Source of the DNA: Serinicoccus hydrothermalis
Lineage (GTDB): Bacteria > Actinomycetota > Actinomycetes > Actinomycetales > Dermatophilaceae
Length of the DNA: 64,000 nucleotides
Direction: 5' to 3'
Assembly: GCF_001685415.1 (NCBI RefSeq)
Contig: NZ_CP014989.1
Span: 496,001 to 560,000, forward strand
Shown: positions 1-7,111 of the stretch, in pieces
Numbering within the stretch: position 1 is the first letter of the stretch
How the letters are laid out: each line of letters begins with the position of its first letter
Translations under genes and position numbers: made by a program
Notes under the pieces: model-generated
Databases searched by the model: none
Seen by the model: only the letters and a program-made list of their open reading frames with translations
Told to the model about the DNA's origin: nothing

Positions 1-20
1 CGGTGCGCCGAGCGCGGAGC

Positions 21-2006
21 TCAGACCTGCACGCGGTCGCGCACCGCGGTGACGATCCGCTGGACCGCCTCGTCGACGGGGACGGCGTTCTCCTGCGAGC
101 CGTCGCGGAAGCGGAAGGAGACCGCGCCGGCCTCGGCGTCCTCGCCACCCGCGATGAGGATGAACGGAGCCTTGGACCGGCTGGCGTTGCGGATCTTCTT
201 GGGGAAGCGGTCGTCGCCGTGGTCGACCTCCACCCGGATGCCGTGCTCCCGGAGCCTGCCGGCGACGTCGTCGAGGTAGCCGTAGAAGTCCTCCGCCACG
301 GGCACCCCGACGACCTGCACCGGCGCGAGCCAGGGCGGGAGCTGACCGGCGTAGTGCTCGATGAGCACCCCCATGAAGCGCTCGACCGAGCCGAGCTTGG
401 CCGAGTGGATCATCACCGGTTGCTGACGGCTCCCGTCCGCGGCGGAGTACTCCAGCCCGAAGCGCTCCGGCTGGTTGAAGTCGTACTGCACCGTCGACAT
501 CTGCCAGGTCCGGCCGATCGCGTCGCGGGCCTGCACCGAGATCTTGGGCCCGTAGAAGGCGGCACCACCGGGGTCGGGCACGAGCTCCAGCCCGGAGTCC
601 CGCGCGACCTCCTCGAGCACGGCCGTCGCCTCGGCCCACTGCTCGTCGGTGCCGATGAACTTGTCCTTCTTCTCCCCCACCTCGTCCCGGGTGGAGAGCT
701 CGAGGTAGAAGTCGTCCAGGCCGAAGTCGCGCAGCACCCCGAGCACGAAGGTCAGCAGGTGCCGGATCTCGCCCGGGGCCTGCTCGCGGGTGACGTAGGA
801 GTGCGAGTCGTCCATCTCCAGCCCGCGCACCCGGGTCAGTCCGTGCACCACTCCGGACTTCTCGTAGCGGTAGACGTGCCCGAACTCGAACAGCCGCAGC
901 GGCAGGTCGCGGTAGGAGCGCTGCTGGCTGCGGTAGATGAGGTTGTGCATGGGGCAGTTCATCGCCTTGAGGAAGTAGCGCTGCCCGTCCTCCTCCATCG
1001 GCGGGAACATCGTGTCCTCGTAGTACGGCAGGTGGCCGGAGGTGTGGAACAACCCCTCCTTGGCGACGTGAGGGGTCCCGACGTACTCGAACCCCTCGTC
1101 GATGTGCCGCTGGCGCAGGTAGTCCTCCATGACCCGCTTCAGGACGCCGCCCTTGGGGTGGAAGACGGGCAGGCCTGCGCCCAGCTCCTCGGGGAAGGAG
1201 TAGAGGTCCATCTCCGCGCCCAGGCGGCGGTGGTCACGCTTCTCGGCCTCCGCGAGACGGTCGAGGTATGCCTTGAGCTCGTCCTTGGACGGCCAGGCGG
1301 TGCCGTAGATCCGCTGCAGCTGCGGGTTCTTCTCGCTGCCCCGCCAGTACGCTGCGGCGCTGCGCATGAGCTTGAAGGCGTTGCCGATGATCTTGGTGCT
1401 CGGCAGGTGCGGGCCGCGGCACAGGTCGCCCCAGACCGTCTCGCCGGTCCGGTCGAGGTTGTCGTAGATCGTGAGCTGGCTGCCGCCGACCTCGACGCTC
1501 GCGCCCTCGGCGGCGTCCTCGGAGGCGCCACCCTTGAGGCCGATGAGCTCGAGCTTGTAGGGCTCGGCTGCCAGCTCCTCCCGGGCGGCCTCGTCGTCGA
1601 CCTCGCGCCGGGCGAAGGTCTGCCCGGAGTTGATGATGCGCTGCATCGTCTTCTCGAGGCGCTTGAGGTCGTCGGGGGTGAACGGCTCGGCGACGTCGAA
1701 GTCGTAGTAGAAGCCGTCGCGCACCGGCGGGCCGATCCCGAGCCGGGCGTCGGGCCAGGTCTGCTGGACCGCCTGGGCCAGCACGTGGGCGCAGGAGTGC
1801 CGGAGCACGTCGAGCCCGTCGGGCTCGGTGACGAGCACCGGCTCGACGACGTCGCCGTCGACGAGCTCGTGGTGCAGGTCGCGCAGCTCGCCACCGACCC
1901 GCGCCACGACCACCTGGCGGTCGTCGGCGAAGAGGTCGCCCGCGGTCGTGCCCTGGTCGACCGCTCGCTCGCTGCCTGCGACACTGACGGTGATCTGGGT
2001 GGACAC
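21..2006 (-). CDS. thrS: Threonine--tRNA ligase
   Basis: Class II aminoacyl-tRNA synthetase that charges tRNA-Thr in the cytoplasm. About 661 residues, the usual bacterial size. An N-terminal TGS domain (about 1-65) is followed by the editing domain with HSCAH at about 70-74. The catalytic core has the zinc cysteine in NCPMHN (about 352), motif 2 [16 protein letters not shown], and motif 3 [16 protein letters not shown]. The C-terminal anticodon-binding domain is complete. I chose the GTG at 2006, giving VSTQITVSV, because GAGGAG lies 7 nt upstream and the TGS domain begins there; the open frame runs on to 2387 without homology. After motif 2 the sequence reads [10 protein letters not shown] where the family usually has a TQDD core, a point taken up in the findings. 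Function is certain. Confidence 0.97.
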   Translation of the reverse strand: MSTQITVSVAGSERAVDQGTTAGDLFADDRQVVVARVGGELRDLHHELVDGDVVEPVLVTEPDGLDVLRHSCAHVLAQAVQQTWPDARLGIGPPVRDGFYYDFDVAEPFTPDDLKRLEKTMQRIINSGQTFARREVDDEAAREELAAEPYKLELIGLKGGASEDAAEGASVEVGGSQLTIYDNLDRTGETVWGDLCRGPHLPSTKIIGNAFKLMRSAAAYWRGSEKNPQLQRIYGTAWPSKDELKAYLDRLAEAEKRDHRRLGAEMDLYSFPEELGAGLPVFHPKGGVLKRVMEDYLRQRHIDEGFEYVGTPHVAKEGLFHTSGHLPYYEDTMFPPMEEDGQRYFLKAMNCPMHNLIYRSQQRSYRDLPLRLFEFGHVYRYEKSGVVHGLTRVRGLEMDDSHSYVTREQAPGEIRHLLTFVLGVLRDFGLDDFYLELSTRDEVGEKKDKFIGTDEQWAEATAVLEEVARDSGLELVPDPGGAAFYGPKISVQARDAIGRTWQMSTVQYDFNQPERFGLEYSAADGSRQQPVMIHSAKLGSVERFMGVLIEHYAGQLPPWLAPVQVVGVPVAEDFYGYLDDVAGRLREHGIRVEVDHGDDRFPKKIRNASRSKAPFILIAGGEDAEAGAVSFRFRDGSQENAVPVDEAVQRIVTAVRDRVQV

Positions 2007-2148
2007 GCTGGCGCTCCTCGGAGATGGGGTATGACGTGCGCCGCGCGCGCCCGTCGGTCGCCCAACCCTACCCGCCGGATCGCGGACGTCGGCACCGGAT
2101 ATCGGGTCGCGCACGGCGCGCAGACCGGCCCGGGGCAGAGCGCCTAGG

Positions 2149-2658
2149 GTGCTGGTCGTGGGCGCAGTCGAGGACCGGGAGCCGCCGGACGGCATCACCA
2201 AGCACTTCACCGTGGCGGTCTTCGTCGTCCACGCGGGGCACGTCCTGCTGCACCCGCACCCCAAGGTCGGCCTGTGGCTTCCGCCCGGCGGACACATCGA
2301 GCCGCATGAGCTCCCAGACGACGCGGCGCGGCGCGAGACCCTCGAGGAGACCGGCCTGGCGGTCGACCTCGTCGGCTCCCCCGGCATACCTCACGACGCA
2401 CCGGGCTCGCCCCGGCAGCTCGTGCGCCCTGAGGGCATCCAGGTGGAGGACATCTCGCAGGACCCGCCGCACCAGCACATCGACCTCATCTACTTCGCCG
2501 TCCCGCGGCCCGGTTGGGAGGCTGGCCCGGGCGGCCTGCCGCGGGTGTCGGACACCTACGGGATGATGTGGCTGGACGCCCCCGCCATGTCTGGCACTCC
2601 CCTGACGTCCGAGGTGTCGGCGTGGGCGACCAAAGCACTACATACCGTCGTAGTCTGA
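2149..2658 (+). CDS. Nudix hydrolase
   Basis: A 169-residue single-domain Nudix protein, expected to hydrolyse a nucleoside diphosphate linked to another moiety in the cytoplasm. The Nudix box is complete: G-HIEPH-E, seven residues, then RETLEETGL (about 48-70), with the metal-binding REXXEE intact. The strand before it ([21 protein letters not shown]) is typical of the fold. The start is uncertain: GTG at 2149 or GTG at 2158, the second having AGGG about 8 nt upstream. It diverges from thrS across about 140 bp. Its stop lies inside the dyad region preceding the next gene, so the two genes may be separately regulated. Substrate cannot be told from the sequence. Confidence 0.88.
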   Translation: MLVVGAVEDREPPDGITKHFTVAVFVVHAGHVLLHPHPKVGLWLPPGGHIEPHELPDDAARRETLEETGLAVDLVGSPGIPHDAPGSPRQLVRPEGIQVEDISQDPPHQHIDLIYFAVPRPGWEAGPGGLPRVSDTYGMMWLDAPAMSGTPLTSEVSAWATKALHTVVV

Positions 2659-2676
2659 CTGCTACACTGTGTAGTA
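2638..2676. promoter_or_regulatory. Paired dyads and possible promoter before the DoxX-like gene
   Basis: Two inverted repeats lie at the Nudix 3' end and in the short gap before 2706. One is ACTAC-N7-GTAGT (2638-2654). The other is CTACAC-T-GTGTAG (2662-2674), with the next-but-one flanking base also pairing. TACACT at 2663-2668 preceded by TG would be an extended -10, so the second dyad would cover the promoter. The arrangement resembles a dimeric repressor operator; the regulator is not identified. Confidence 0.4.
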
Positions 2677-2705
2677 CCTAGTCGGACACGTCGAAAGTAG
2701 GCATC

Positions 2706-3236
2706 ATGAGCTCCGCCACCACCACGGCCACCCGCCTCACGGCACGGGACCACGAGGTTCTGCCCGTGGCCGGTGCCTGGATGCTGGCCATCACCCGCAT
2801 CGCCTTCGGCTTCTACTTCCTGTGGGCGTTCCTGGACAAGACCTTCGGTCTGGGCTACGCGACCCCGGGCGAGCGCGCCTGGATCAACGGCGGCAGCCCC
2901 ACCACCGGCTACCTCAGCGGTGTCGAGGGTCCGCTCGCCGGCTTCTACAACGGCATGGCCGGCATGGTCGTCATCGACTGGCTCTTCATGCTCGGCCTGC
3001 TGGGCATCGGCGTCACCCTCATGACCGGTGCCGGAGCCCGCGTGGGCGCCCTGGCAGGAGCGCTGATGTACCTGTTCATGTACGGCGCGGCGATCCCGAC
3101 CGTGACCAACCCGTTCCTGGACGACCACCTCACGGGCGCGCTGGTGCTGCTCACCATCGCCGCCATCCCGGCCGCGTGGAGCACCCTTGGGCTCGGCGAC
3201 TGGTGGGCACGGACCGCCCCCGCGGCCCTGCGCTGA
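2706..3236 (+). CDS. DoxX/DoxD-like integral membrane protein
   Basis: A 176-residue protein with about four hydrophobic helices (around 20-40, 75-100, 105-130, 140-160), starting at ATG 2706. The first helix region GAWMLAITRIAFGFYFLWAF and the overall size fit the DoxX/DoxD-like membrane family (thiosulfate:quinone oxidoreductase small-subunit relatives). No cofactor-binding residues are obvious. A catalytic role is not claimed; many DoxX-like proteins act in redox or thiol stress, which is family knowledge only. A probable operator/promoter lies directly upstream and a strong hairpin terminator directly downstream, so it is likely monocistronic. Confidence 0.75.
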   Translation: MSSATTTATRLTARDHEVLPVAGAWMLAITRIAFGFYFLWAFLDKTFGLGYATPGERAWINGGSPTTGYLSGVEGPLAGFYNGMAGMVVIDWLFMLGLLGIGVTLMTGAGARVGALAGALMYLFMYGAAIPTVTNPFLDDHLTGALVLLTIAAIPAAWSTLGLGDWWARTAPAALR

Positions 3237-3254
3237 CCAGCACGGCACCCACGA

Positions 3255-3285
3255 CGACAGCCCCGGTCCTCGACCGGGGCTGTCG
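3255..3285 (+). terminator. Strong hairpin terminator
   Basis: A perfect 14-bp GC-rich stem (arm CGACAGCCCCGGTC, 3-nt loop CTC) lies 19 nt after the DoxX-like stop codon. There is no U-tract, as is common in high-GC actinobacteria. Confidence 0.8.
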
Positions 3286-3378
3286 CATGTGGTCAGGGGG
3301 TGAGCCGCTCCCTTGCGGACGGGCCGTCCGGTGGTGCGACGGGGTCCTGGTGGCCGCTGCTGGTCGTCGCGGCCGCCG

Positions 3379-3888
3379 TCACCCCGTTGAGCTGGTGGTG
3401 GAGCGACCGGCGCTGGGGGACGCCGCCGGCTCGATGCACGCGATGGGCTCGCCGCGGACCTCGGGGCCGTCGCCGATCTGAGCCTCGGGCGGAAGGAGGC
3501 AGAGACGGAGGCCGCGGGCACGCTCCCTGCCTCCACCGAACCCGGCGCTGGTCCTCACCATGTGCGTCAGCGCCATCATGACGGGCTCCATCGGGTAGGC
3601 GTGCTGGATGCCCAGGGGACGGCAGATGTCCTCACCGTGCACACAGGCCTCGACCAGCCGGGTGGCTATGGGTGCCGGCGGACTGCAGGTGCGGTCTGCC
3701 GTAGCGCGGAACGCGTCCAGCGTCAGGACCGGGTCGGTGCCCTTGCGCTTCGCCGCTCCCTCCTCGTTCGCCCGGTCGGAGTCGAAGCGGGCGCGGACCA
3801 TCTGACGCTCGAAGCCGAACCGGGTCGTGAGGGCCGAGTCGGTGAGGTGGGCGGCGACGTCGTGCACCGACCACCCGCAGCGGTTCAT
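3379..3888 (-). CDS. Maleylpyruvate isomerase-family (mycothiol-dependent, DinB-like) protein, N-terminally short
   Basis: The frame reads MNRCGWSVHDVAAHLTDS at its start, the typical GW(T/S)VxDVxAHL helix of the TIGR03083/maleylpyruvate isomerase family. A conserved EACVHGEDICRPLG segment follows, with His/Asp/Glu metal-type residues. The protein is about 169 residues, against 200-260 for the family, and lacks the usual first helix. The C-terminus after GDGPEVRGEPI loses family character (ACIEPAASPSAGRS), and a neighbouring frame looks more like the normal tail, suggesting a frameshift near 3440. Against simple decay, its ATG overlaps the MarR stop as ATGA, so it could still be translated by coupling. 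It is either a shortened functional partner of the MarR/VOC locus or a degenerating gene. Confidence 0.55.
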   Translation of the reverse strand: MNRCGWSVHDVAAHLTDSALTTRFGFERQMVRARFDSDRANEEGAAKRKGTDPVLTLDAFRATADRTCSPPAPIATRLVEACVHGEDICRPLGIQHAYPMEPVMMALTHMVRTSAGFGGGRERARGLRLCLLPPEAQIGDGPEVRGEPIACIEPAASPSAGRSTTSSTG

Positions 3889-4361
3889 GACCGGTCCAGC
3901 ATGGTCCCATCGGGATCGATACGCCGCAGGATCGCCGTGGTGATAGCCGTCAGCTGCTCGATCTGCGTGGGGGTCAGCGCGTCGACGACGGCGTCGCGGA
4001 CGGCGGCGACGTGACCCGGCGCAGCTGCCCGGACCGCCTCCCACCCGTCGTCGGTCAGCCGGGCGTTCGTGGCGCGGGCATCCTCGGGACACGGCATACG
4101 CGACACCAGACCTCGACCCTCGAGACGCCGAACCACGTGCGAGAGCCGCGGGAGGGTGGCGTTGGTCTGGGCCGCGAGGGCGGTCATCCGCAGCGTCCGG
4201 CCGTCTGCCTCGGAGAGCATGGCCAGCGTGAAGTACTCGAAGTGGGTGAGCCCGCTGTCCCGCCGCAGCTGCGTGTCGAGCACACCGGGCAGCAGCTCCA
4301 GCACGGCTGCCATCCGGACCCAGGCCGCCCGCTCGGCATCGGTCAACCACGTCGTCGTCAT
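3885..4361 (-). CDS. MarR-family transcriptional regulator
   Basis: A 158-residue winged-helix regulator. The HTH region runs from about 45 to 105 (HFEYFTLAMLSEADGRTLRM, then TNATLPRLSHVVRRLEGRGL), with the wing CPEDARATNARLTDDG. The ATG at 4361 was chosen because the in-frame upstream extension covers the operator region. It is divergent from the VOC gene, with three copies of a GTTG-N6-CAAC palindrome between them, so it very probably represses both directions and senses a substrate of the VOC protein or a related phenolic compound (inference). The downstream maleylpyruvate isomerase-like gene is coupled through an ATGA overlap. Confidence 0.88.
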   Translation of the reverse strand: MTTTWLTDAERAAWVRMAAVLELLPGVLDTQLRRDSGLTHFEYFTLAMLSEADGRTLRMTALAAQTNATLPRLSHVVRRLEGRGLVSRMPCPEDARATNARLTDDGWEAVRAAAPGHVAAVRDAVVDALTPTQIEQLTAITTAILRRIDPDGTMLDRS

Positions 4362-4379
4362 CGCACCAGTATCACCGAT

Positions 4380-4474
4380 GGTTGACGGGACAACCTCCAC
4401 CACTGACGAGGCGGGGTCAGTTGTACCGACAACTATGCGGTGGTACGGTGGCGTAATTAGTTGACACGACAACT
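4380..4474. promoter_or_regulatory. Three phased MarR-type operators and a promoter
   Basis: Palindromes GTTGACGGGACAAC (core 4381-4394), AGTTGTACCGACAACT (4419-4434) and AGTTGACACGACAACT (4459-4474) share the GTTG-N6-CAAC core and sit 39 and 40 bp apart. A plausible promoter for the VOC gene is TTGTAC (4421-4426), a 17-bp spacer, then TACGGT (4444-4449). Box 2 would cover the -35 and box 3 the start of transcription. Confidence 0.75.
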
Positions 4475-4489
4475 TCCGAGGGCCCCACC

Positions 4490-5383
4490 ATGACCACCGA
4501 TCTCCTTCTGCCCGGCACCACCACCATGGACGCCGTCACCCTGCACGTGGCCGACCTCCCGGGCATGACGGACTACTACCGTGACGCGCTCGGCCTCGAG
4601 GAGCTGCCCGGCGACGCCGCGGGCACCGCCGTCGACCGTGGCTCCCCCGCCCTCGGGCGGGCCGACACCAGCGTCCTCGGTCGCGGACGCGACGCACTCG
4701 TCGTCCTCGTCCACACCCCCGGCCTCCCCGCCCCGGCACCCGGCCAGGCAGGCCTGTTCCACACCGCGCTGCTCTTCCCGGACCGAGCCGCGCTCGCGGA
4801 CGTCGTCGCCCGGGCCGCCCAGCACCCCCGCTCGATCTTCGTCGGCTCCGCCGACCACCTGGTCTCGGAGGCGTTCTACTTCACCGACCCCGAGGGCAAC
4901 GGCATCGAGCTCTACCGGGACCGGCCGCGCGAGCAGTGGAGCTGGCACGGCGGCCGGGTGGCCATGGACTCCCTCCCCCTGGACCCGCAGGCGTTCCTGC
5001 GCGACCACCACGTGGAGCAGGCCCCCAGCACCGCCGAGGTGGGCCACGTGCACCTCAAGGTCGGCGACGTCCCCACCGCGCGGGCCTTCTACGTCGACGC
5101 CCTCGGCTTCGAGGTCACCGCCCAGTGGAACGGCGCGATCTTCGTCTCGGCCGGTGGCTACCACCACCACATGGCCATGAACAGCTGGGGCAGCCGCGGC
5201 GCAGGCGCCCGGGCCGCCACCATCGGCCTCGGGCAGGTCTCCATCGTGGTACCGACCACCCAGGACGTCGACGCACTCGCCGAGCGACTCCGCCACCACG
5301 AGATCCCCGCCCAGCACGACGGCCGCACCCTGCGCTTCGAGGACCCCTGGCGCAGCCTCCTCGAGGTCAGCGCCGCGACGTGA
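4490..5383 (+). CDS. VOC-family (glyoxalase / extradiol dioxygenase-like) protein
   Basis: A 297-residue protein made of two vicinal-oxygen-chelate modules, about 12-140 and 180-297. The first opens with VTLHVADLPGMTDYYRDALG and ends with the metal-type glutamate in GNGIELYRD. The second opens with GHVHLKVGDV (His) and carries HHHMAMNSW. This two-module layout matches CatE-like catechol 2,3-dioxygenases of Gram-positive bacteria; the exact substrate is unknown. ATG 4490 follows GAGGG at 8 nt. It is divergent from a MarR gene with three shared operators, so expression is likely derepressed by an aromatic or quinone-type ligand, as for MhqR/CatR-type systems (family knowledge). Confidence 0.82.
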   Translation: MTTDLLLPGTTTMDAVTLHVADLPGMTDYYRDALGLEELPGDAAGTAVDRGSPALGRADTSVLGRGRDALVVLVHTPGLPAPAPGQAGLFHTALLFPDRAALADVVARAAQHPRSIFVGSADHLVSEAFYFTDPEGNGIELYRDRPREQWSWHGGRVAMDSLPLDPQAFLRDHHVEQAPSTAEVGHVHLKVGDVPTARAFYVDALGFEVTAQWNGAIFVSAGGYHHHMAMNSWGSRGAGARAATIGLGQVSIVVPTTQDVDALAERLRHHEIPAQHDGRTLRFEDPWRSLLEVSAAT

Positions 5384-5483
5384 CGCGATGACAAGCCCCA
5401 CAGGCGACAGCCGCCAGCCACGCCGAACGCTCCTCGACCGCGTCTCCGCAGGCTAGGGGCCTCATACCGCACCTCGAACCGGG

Positions 5484-5557
5484 TGGACGTGAAGGGACTC
5501 GAACCCCTGACCTCTCGCGTGTGAAGCGAACGCTCTAACCAACTGAGCTACACGTCC
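5484..5557 (-). tRNA. tRNA-Val (CAC)
   Basis: The minus strand folds as a full cloverleaf. The acceptor GGACGTG pairs with CACGTCC, and the D-arm is GCTCAGTTGGTTAGAGC. The anticodon stem TTCGC/GCGAG encloses loop TTCACAC with anticodon CAC, and the T-arm is AGGGGTTCGAGTCCCCT. CCA is not encoded. Confidence 0.95.
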
Positions 5558-5568
5558 GGACGTGCCCG

Positions 5569-5604
5569 CGGGCACGAGGAGGCAGTCTAGCCTCCCCGTG
5601 CCCG
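5569..5604 (-). terminator. Hairpin between the peptidase pseudogene and tRNA-Val
   Basis: 15-bp arms (CGGGCACGAGGAGGC and its complement with one mismatch) flank a 6-nt loop. It lies just downstream of the minus-strand pseudogene and upstream of the tRNA, so it probably terminates the former. The loop read on the minus strand is TAGACT, a possible tRNA -10. Confidence 0.6.
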
Positions 5605-5631
5605 AGCGAAGAAATCGCCTCGGCTGGTGAC

Positions 5632-6101
5632 TCAGCTGGTGCTGGCAGCGGTGTAGACCTGCTGCTCGACGTTCCCGAGGTAGGGGCCGTACATGACGTC
5701 CCGCTCCCCCTGGTAGCCGAAGGAGTTCACCCAGTTGAGGACGCCGCCGGTGATCCAGCCACCCCCGCTGGACCGCCGGTCATCGAGCACGGCAGACGGT
5801 GGTCGGTGGTGCCGCGCGTGTCCGGTCCGGCGACCCCGGAGCAGCGCCACAGCTCCTCCCCGTCGTAGGGGCTGGCCGCCGGGTAGCCGAAGGCGTCGAA
5901 GGTCAGGCCGTAGTCCGTGGTCACCACGTCGCCGTTGGCGCTGTCGGTCGCGGTGCCCGAGCACACGTAGTTGGCGCCGCCGCAGGGCCACGGCACCGGT
6001 GCTGATGAGGGCCAGAGTGCGCTTTCCAGCAGGACGCACACGTCTACTCCTCGTGAGAGGGACGGACGCCGTCGCTGACGTGTTCCTTCGAACGTAGCCA
6101 C
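5632..6101 (-). pseudogene. Trypsin-like serine peptidase, multiply damaged
   Basis: Remnant of a secreted chymotrypsin-fold peptidase. The frame reads GGANYVCSGTATDSANGDV, the strand that normally leads into the catalytic TAGHC. It then jumps to YGLTFDAFGYPAASPYDG from the domain's second half, so roughly the His/Asp-bearing middle is missing. The active-site block reads CSMTGG and then shifts frame near 5771, with SSGGGWITGGVLNWVNS continuing in the other frame. One lost T would restore GGSSGGG around the catalytic serine. The C-terminus ends at 5632. No signal peptide is recognisable upstream. Internal deletion plus frameshift make function very unlikely even if the single-base change were a sequencing error. 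Confidence 0.7.
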
Positions 6102-6141
6102 GCTCCCGTGCGGTTGTCACCGCTGACAGGTCAGGTCTCCG

Positions 6142-7077
6142 TCAAGGATCGAGGGTCCGCGCGGCCCGCTCTGCGAAGACCCGCAGGGCCCGCTGCGCCA
6201 TCGGGCCGGGCTGTCCCCCCAGGTCACGAGGGGTCAGCCCGGGCACGGCCAGCTCTTGACCGCTGGTCAGCAGCACCGGGTCGTGGACGTCCAGCCGGTG
6301 CAGCGCGGTGATGTCGCGGATGCTGCTCGAGAGCCAGATCTCGTCGGCCTCGCCCAGCACCGACAGCGGCAGCGCCTCCTCGACCACGTCGACGCCGTCC
6401 TCGCGCAACCACTCGACGACCAGCCCGCGGGTGACCCCGGCCAGCGGTCCCGAGCCGAGGCCGGGGGTGCGCACGGTGTCGCCGGTCACGACGAAGACGT
6501 TGGTGCCGGTCCCCTCGCACAGCATCCCCGCGGTGTTGGCGAGGATCGCCTCGGAGTGCCCGCGCGCCTTCGCCGCCGCGAGCGCGACGACGTTCTCCGC
6601 GTAGGACGTCGACTTCACCCCGGTGAGCGCCCCCCGCTCGTTGCGGACCCAGGGCACCACGAGCGCGGAGGTCGTCGCCGGGATGGGGTCCTGCTCGACC
6701 GCGGTGACGACATACGTCGCGGCTCCCGGGACCCGGTCGCTGCCCAGCGGCCCGAGCCCGGCGGTGACGGTGTAGCGCAGGCGGCCGAACGGCATACCTC
6801 CCTCGGCGAGGACCGCAGCGATGCCCTCCCCGACCCGGTCCCGGTCCAGCGGCTCCAGGCCGAGCGCCGCGAGCGACCGGTCCATGCGGTCGTGGTGCCG
6901 CGTGAGCGCGAAGACCTCCCCGTCGACCACCTTGCACGTCTCGAACACCCCGTCGCCGACGGTGATCCCGTGGTCCAGCGCCGGCACCGAGCCCTCCGGC
7001 CCGACGAGGGCGCCGTCGACCCACACCCGCACCGCGGAGAGTCCACCGGCAGCGGTCAGCGAGCTCGACGTGTCCAT
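6142..7077 (-). CDS. Aminotransferase class IV (aminodeoxychorismate lyase-like)
   Basis: A PLP-dependent fold-type IV enzyme of 311 residues. It contains VWVDGALVGPEGSVPALDHG near the N-terminus and GVFETCKVVDGEVFALTRHH. The PLP lysine is in GVKSTSYAENVVALAAAKA (about 155), followed by EAILANTAGMLCEGTGTNVF and a C-terminal RGLVVEWLREDG segment. This layout suits 4-amino-4-deoxychorismate lyase (PabC) or a short branched-chain/D-amino-acid aminotransferase. No pabA/pabB is adjacent to decide. ATG 7077 has no clear ribosome site and lies 35 bp from the divergent pta start, so one or both may be leaderless. Confidence 0.85.
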   Translation of the reverse strand: MDTSSSLTAAGGLSAVRVWVDGALVGPEGSVPALDHGITVGDGVFETCKVVDGEVFALTRHHDRMDRSLAALGLEPLDRDRVGEGIAAVLAEGGMPFGRLRYTVTAGLGPLGSDRVPGAATYVVTAVEQDPIPATTSALVVPWVRNERGALTGVKSTSYAENVVALAAAKARGHSEAILANTAGMLCEGTGTNVFVVTGDTVRTPGLGSGPLAGVTRGLVVEWLREDGVDVVEEALPLSVLGEADEIWLSSSIRDITALHRLDVHDPVLLTSGQELAVPGLTPRDLGGQPGPMAQRALRVFAERAARTLDP

Positions 7078-7111
7078 GGACGCAGCGTAAGGCGTGGCTA
7101 TCGTGGGACCC

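Noticed and set aside
3-2147. 714-codon open frame on the plus strand
   Set aside because: Antisense shadow of thrS produced by high-GC codon structure; low-complexity composition and no domain.
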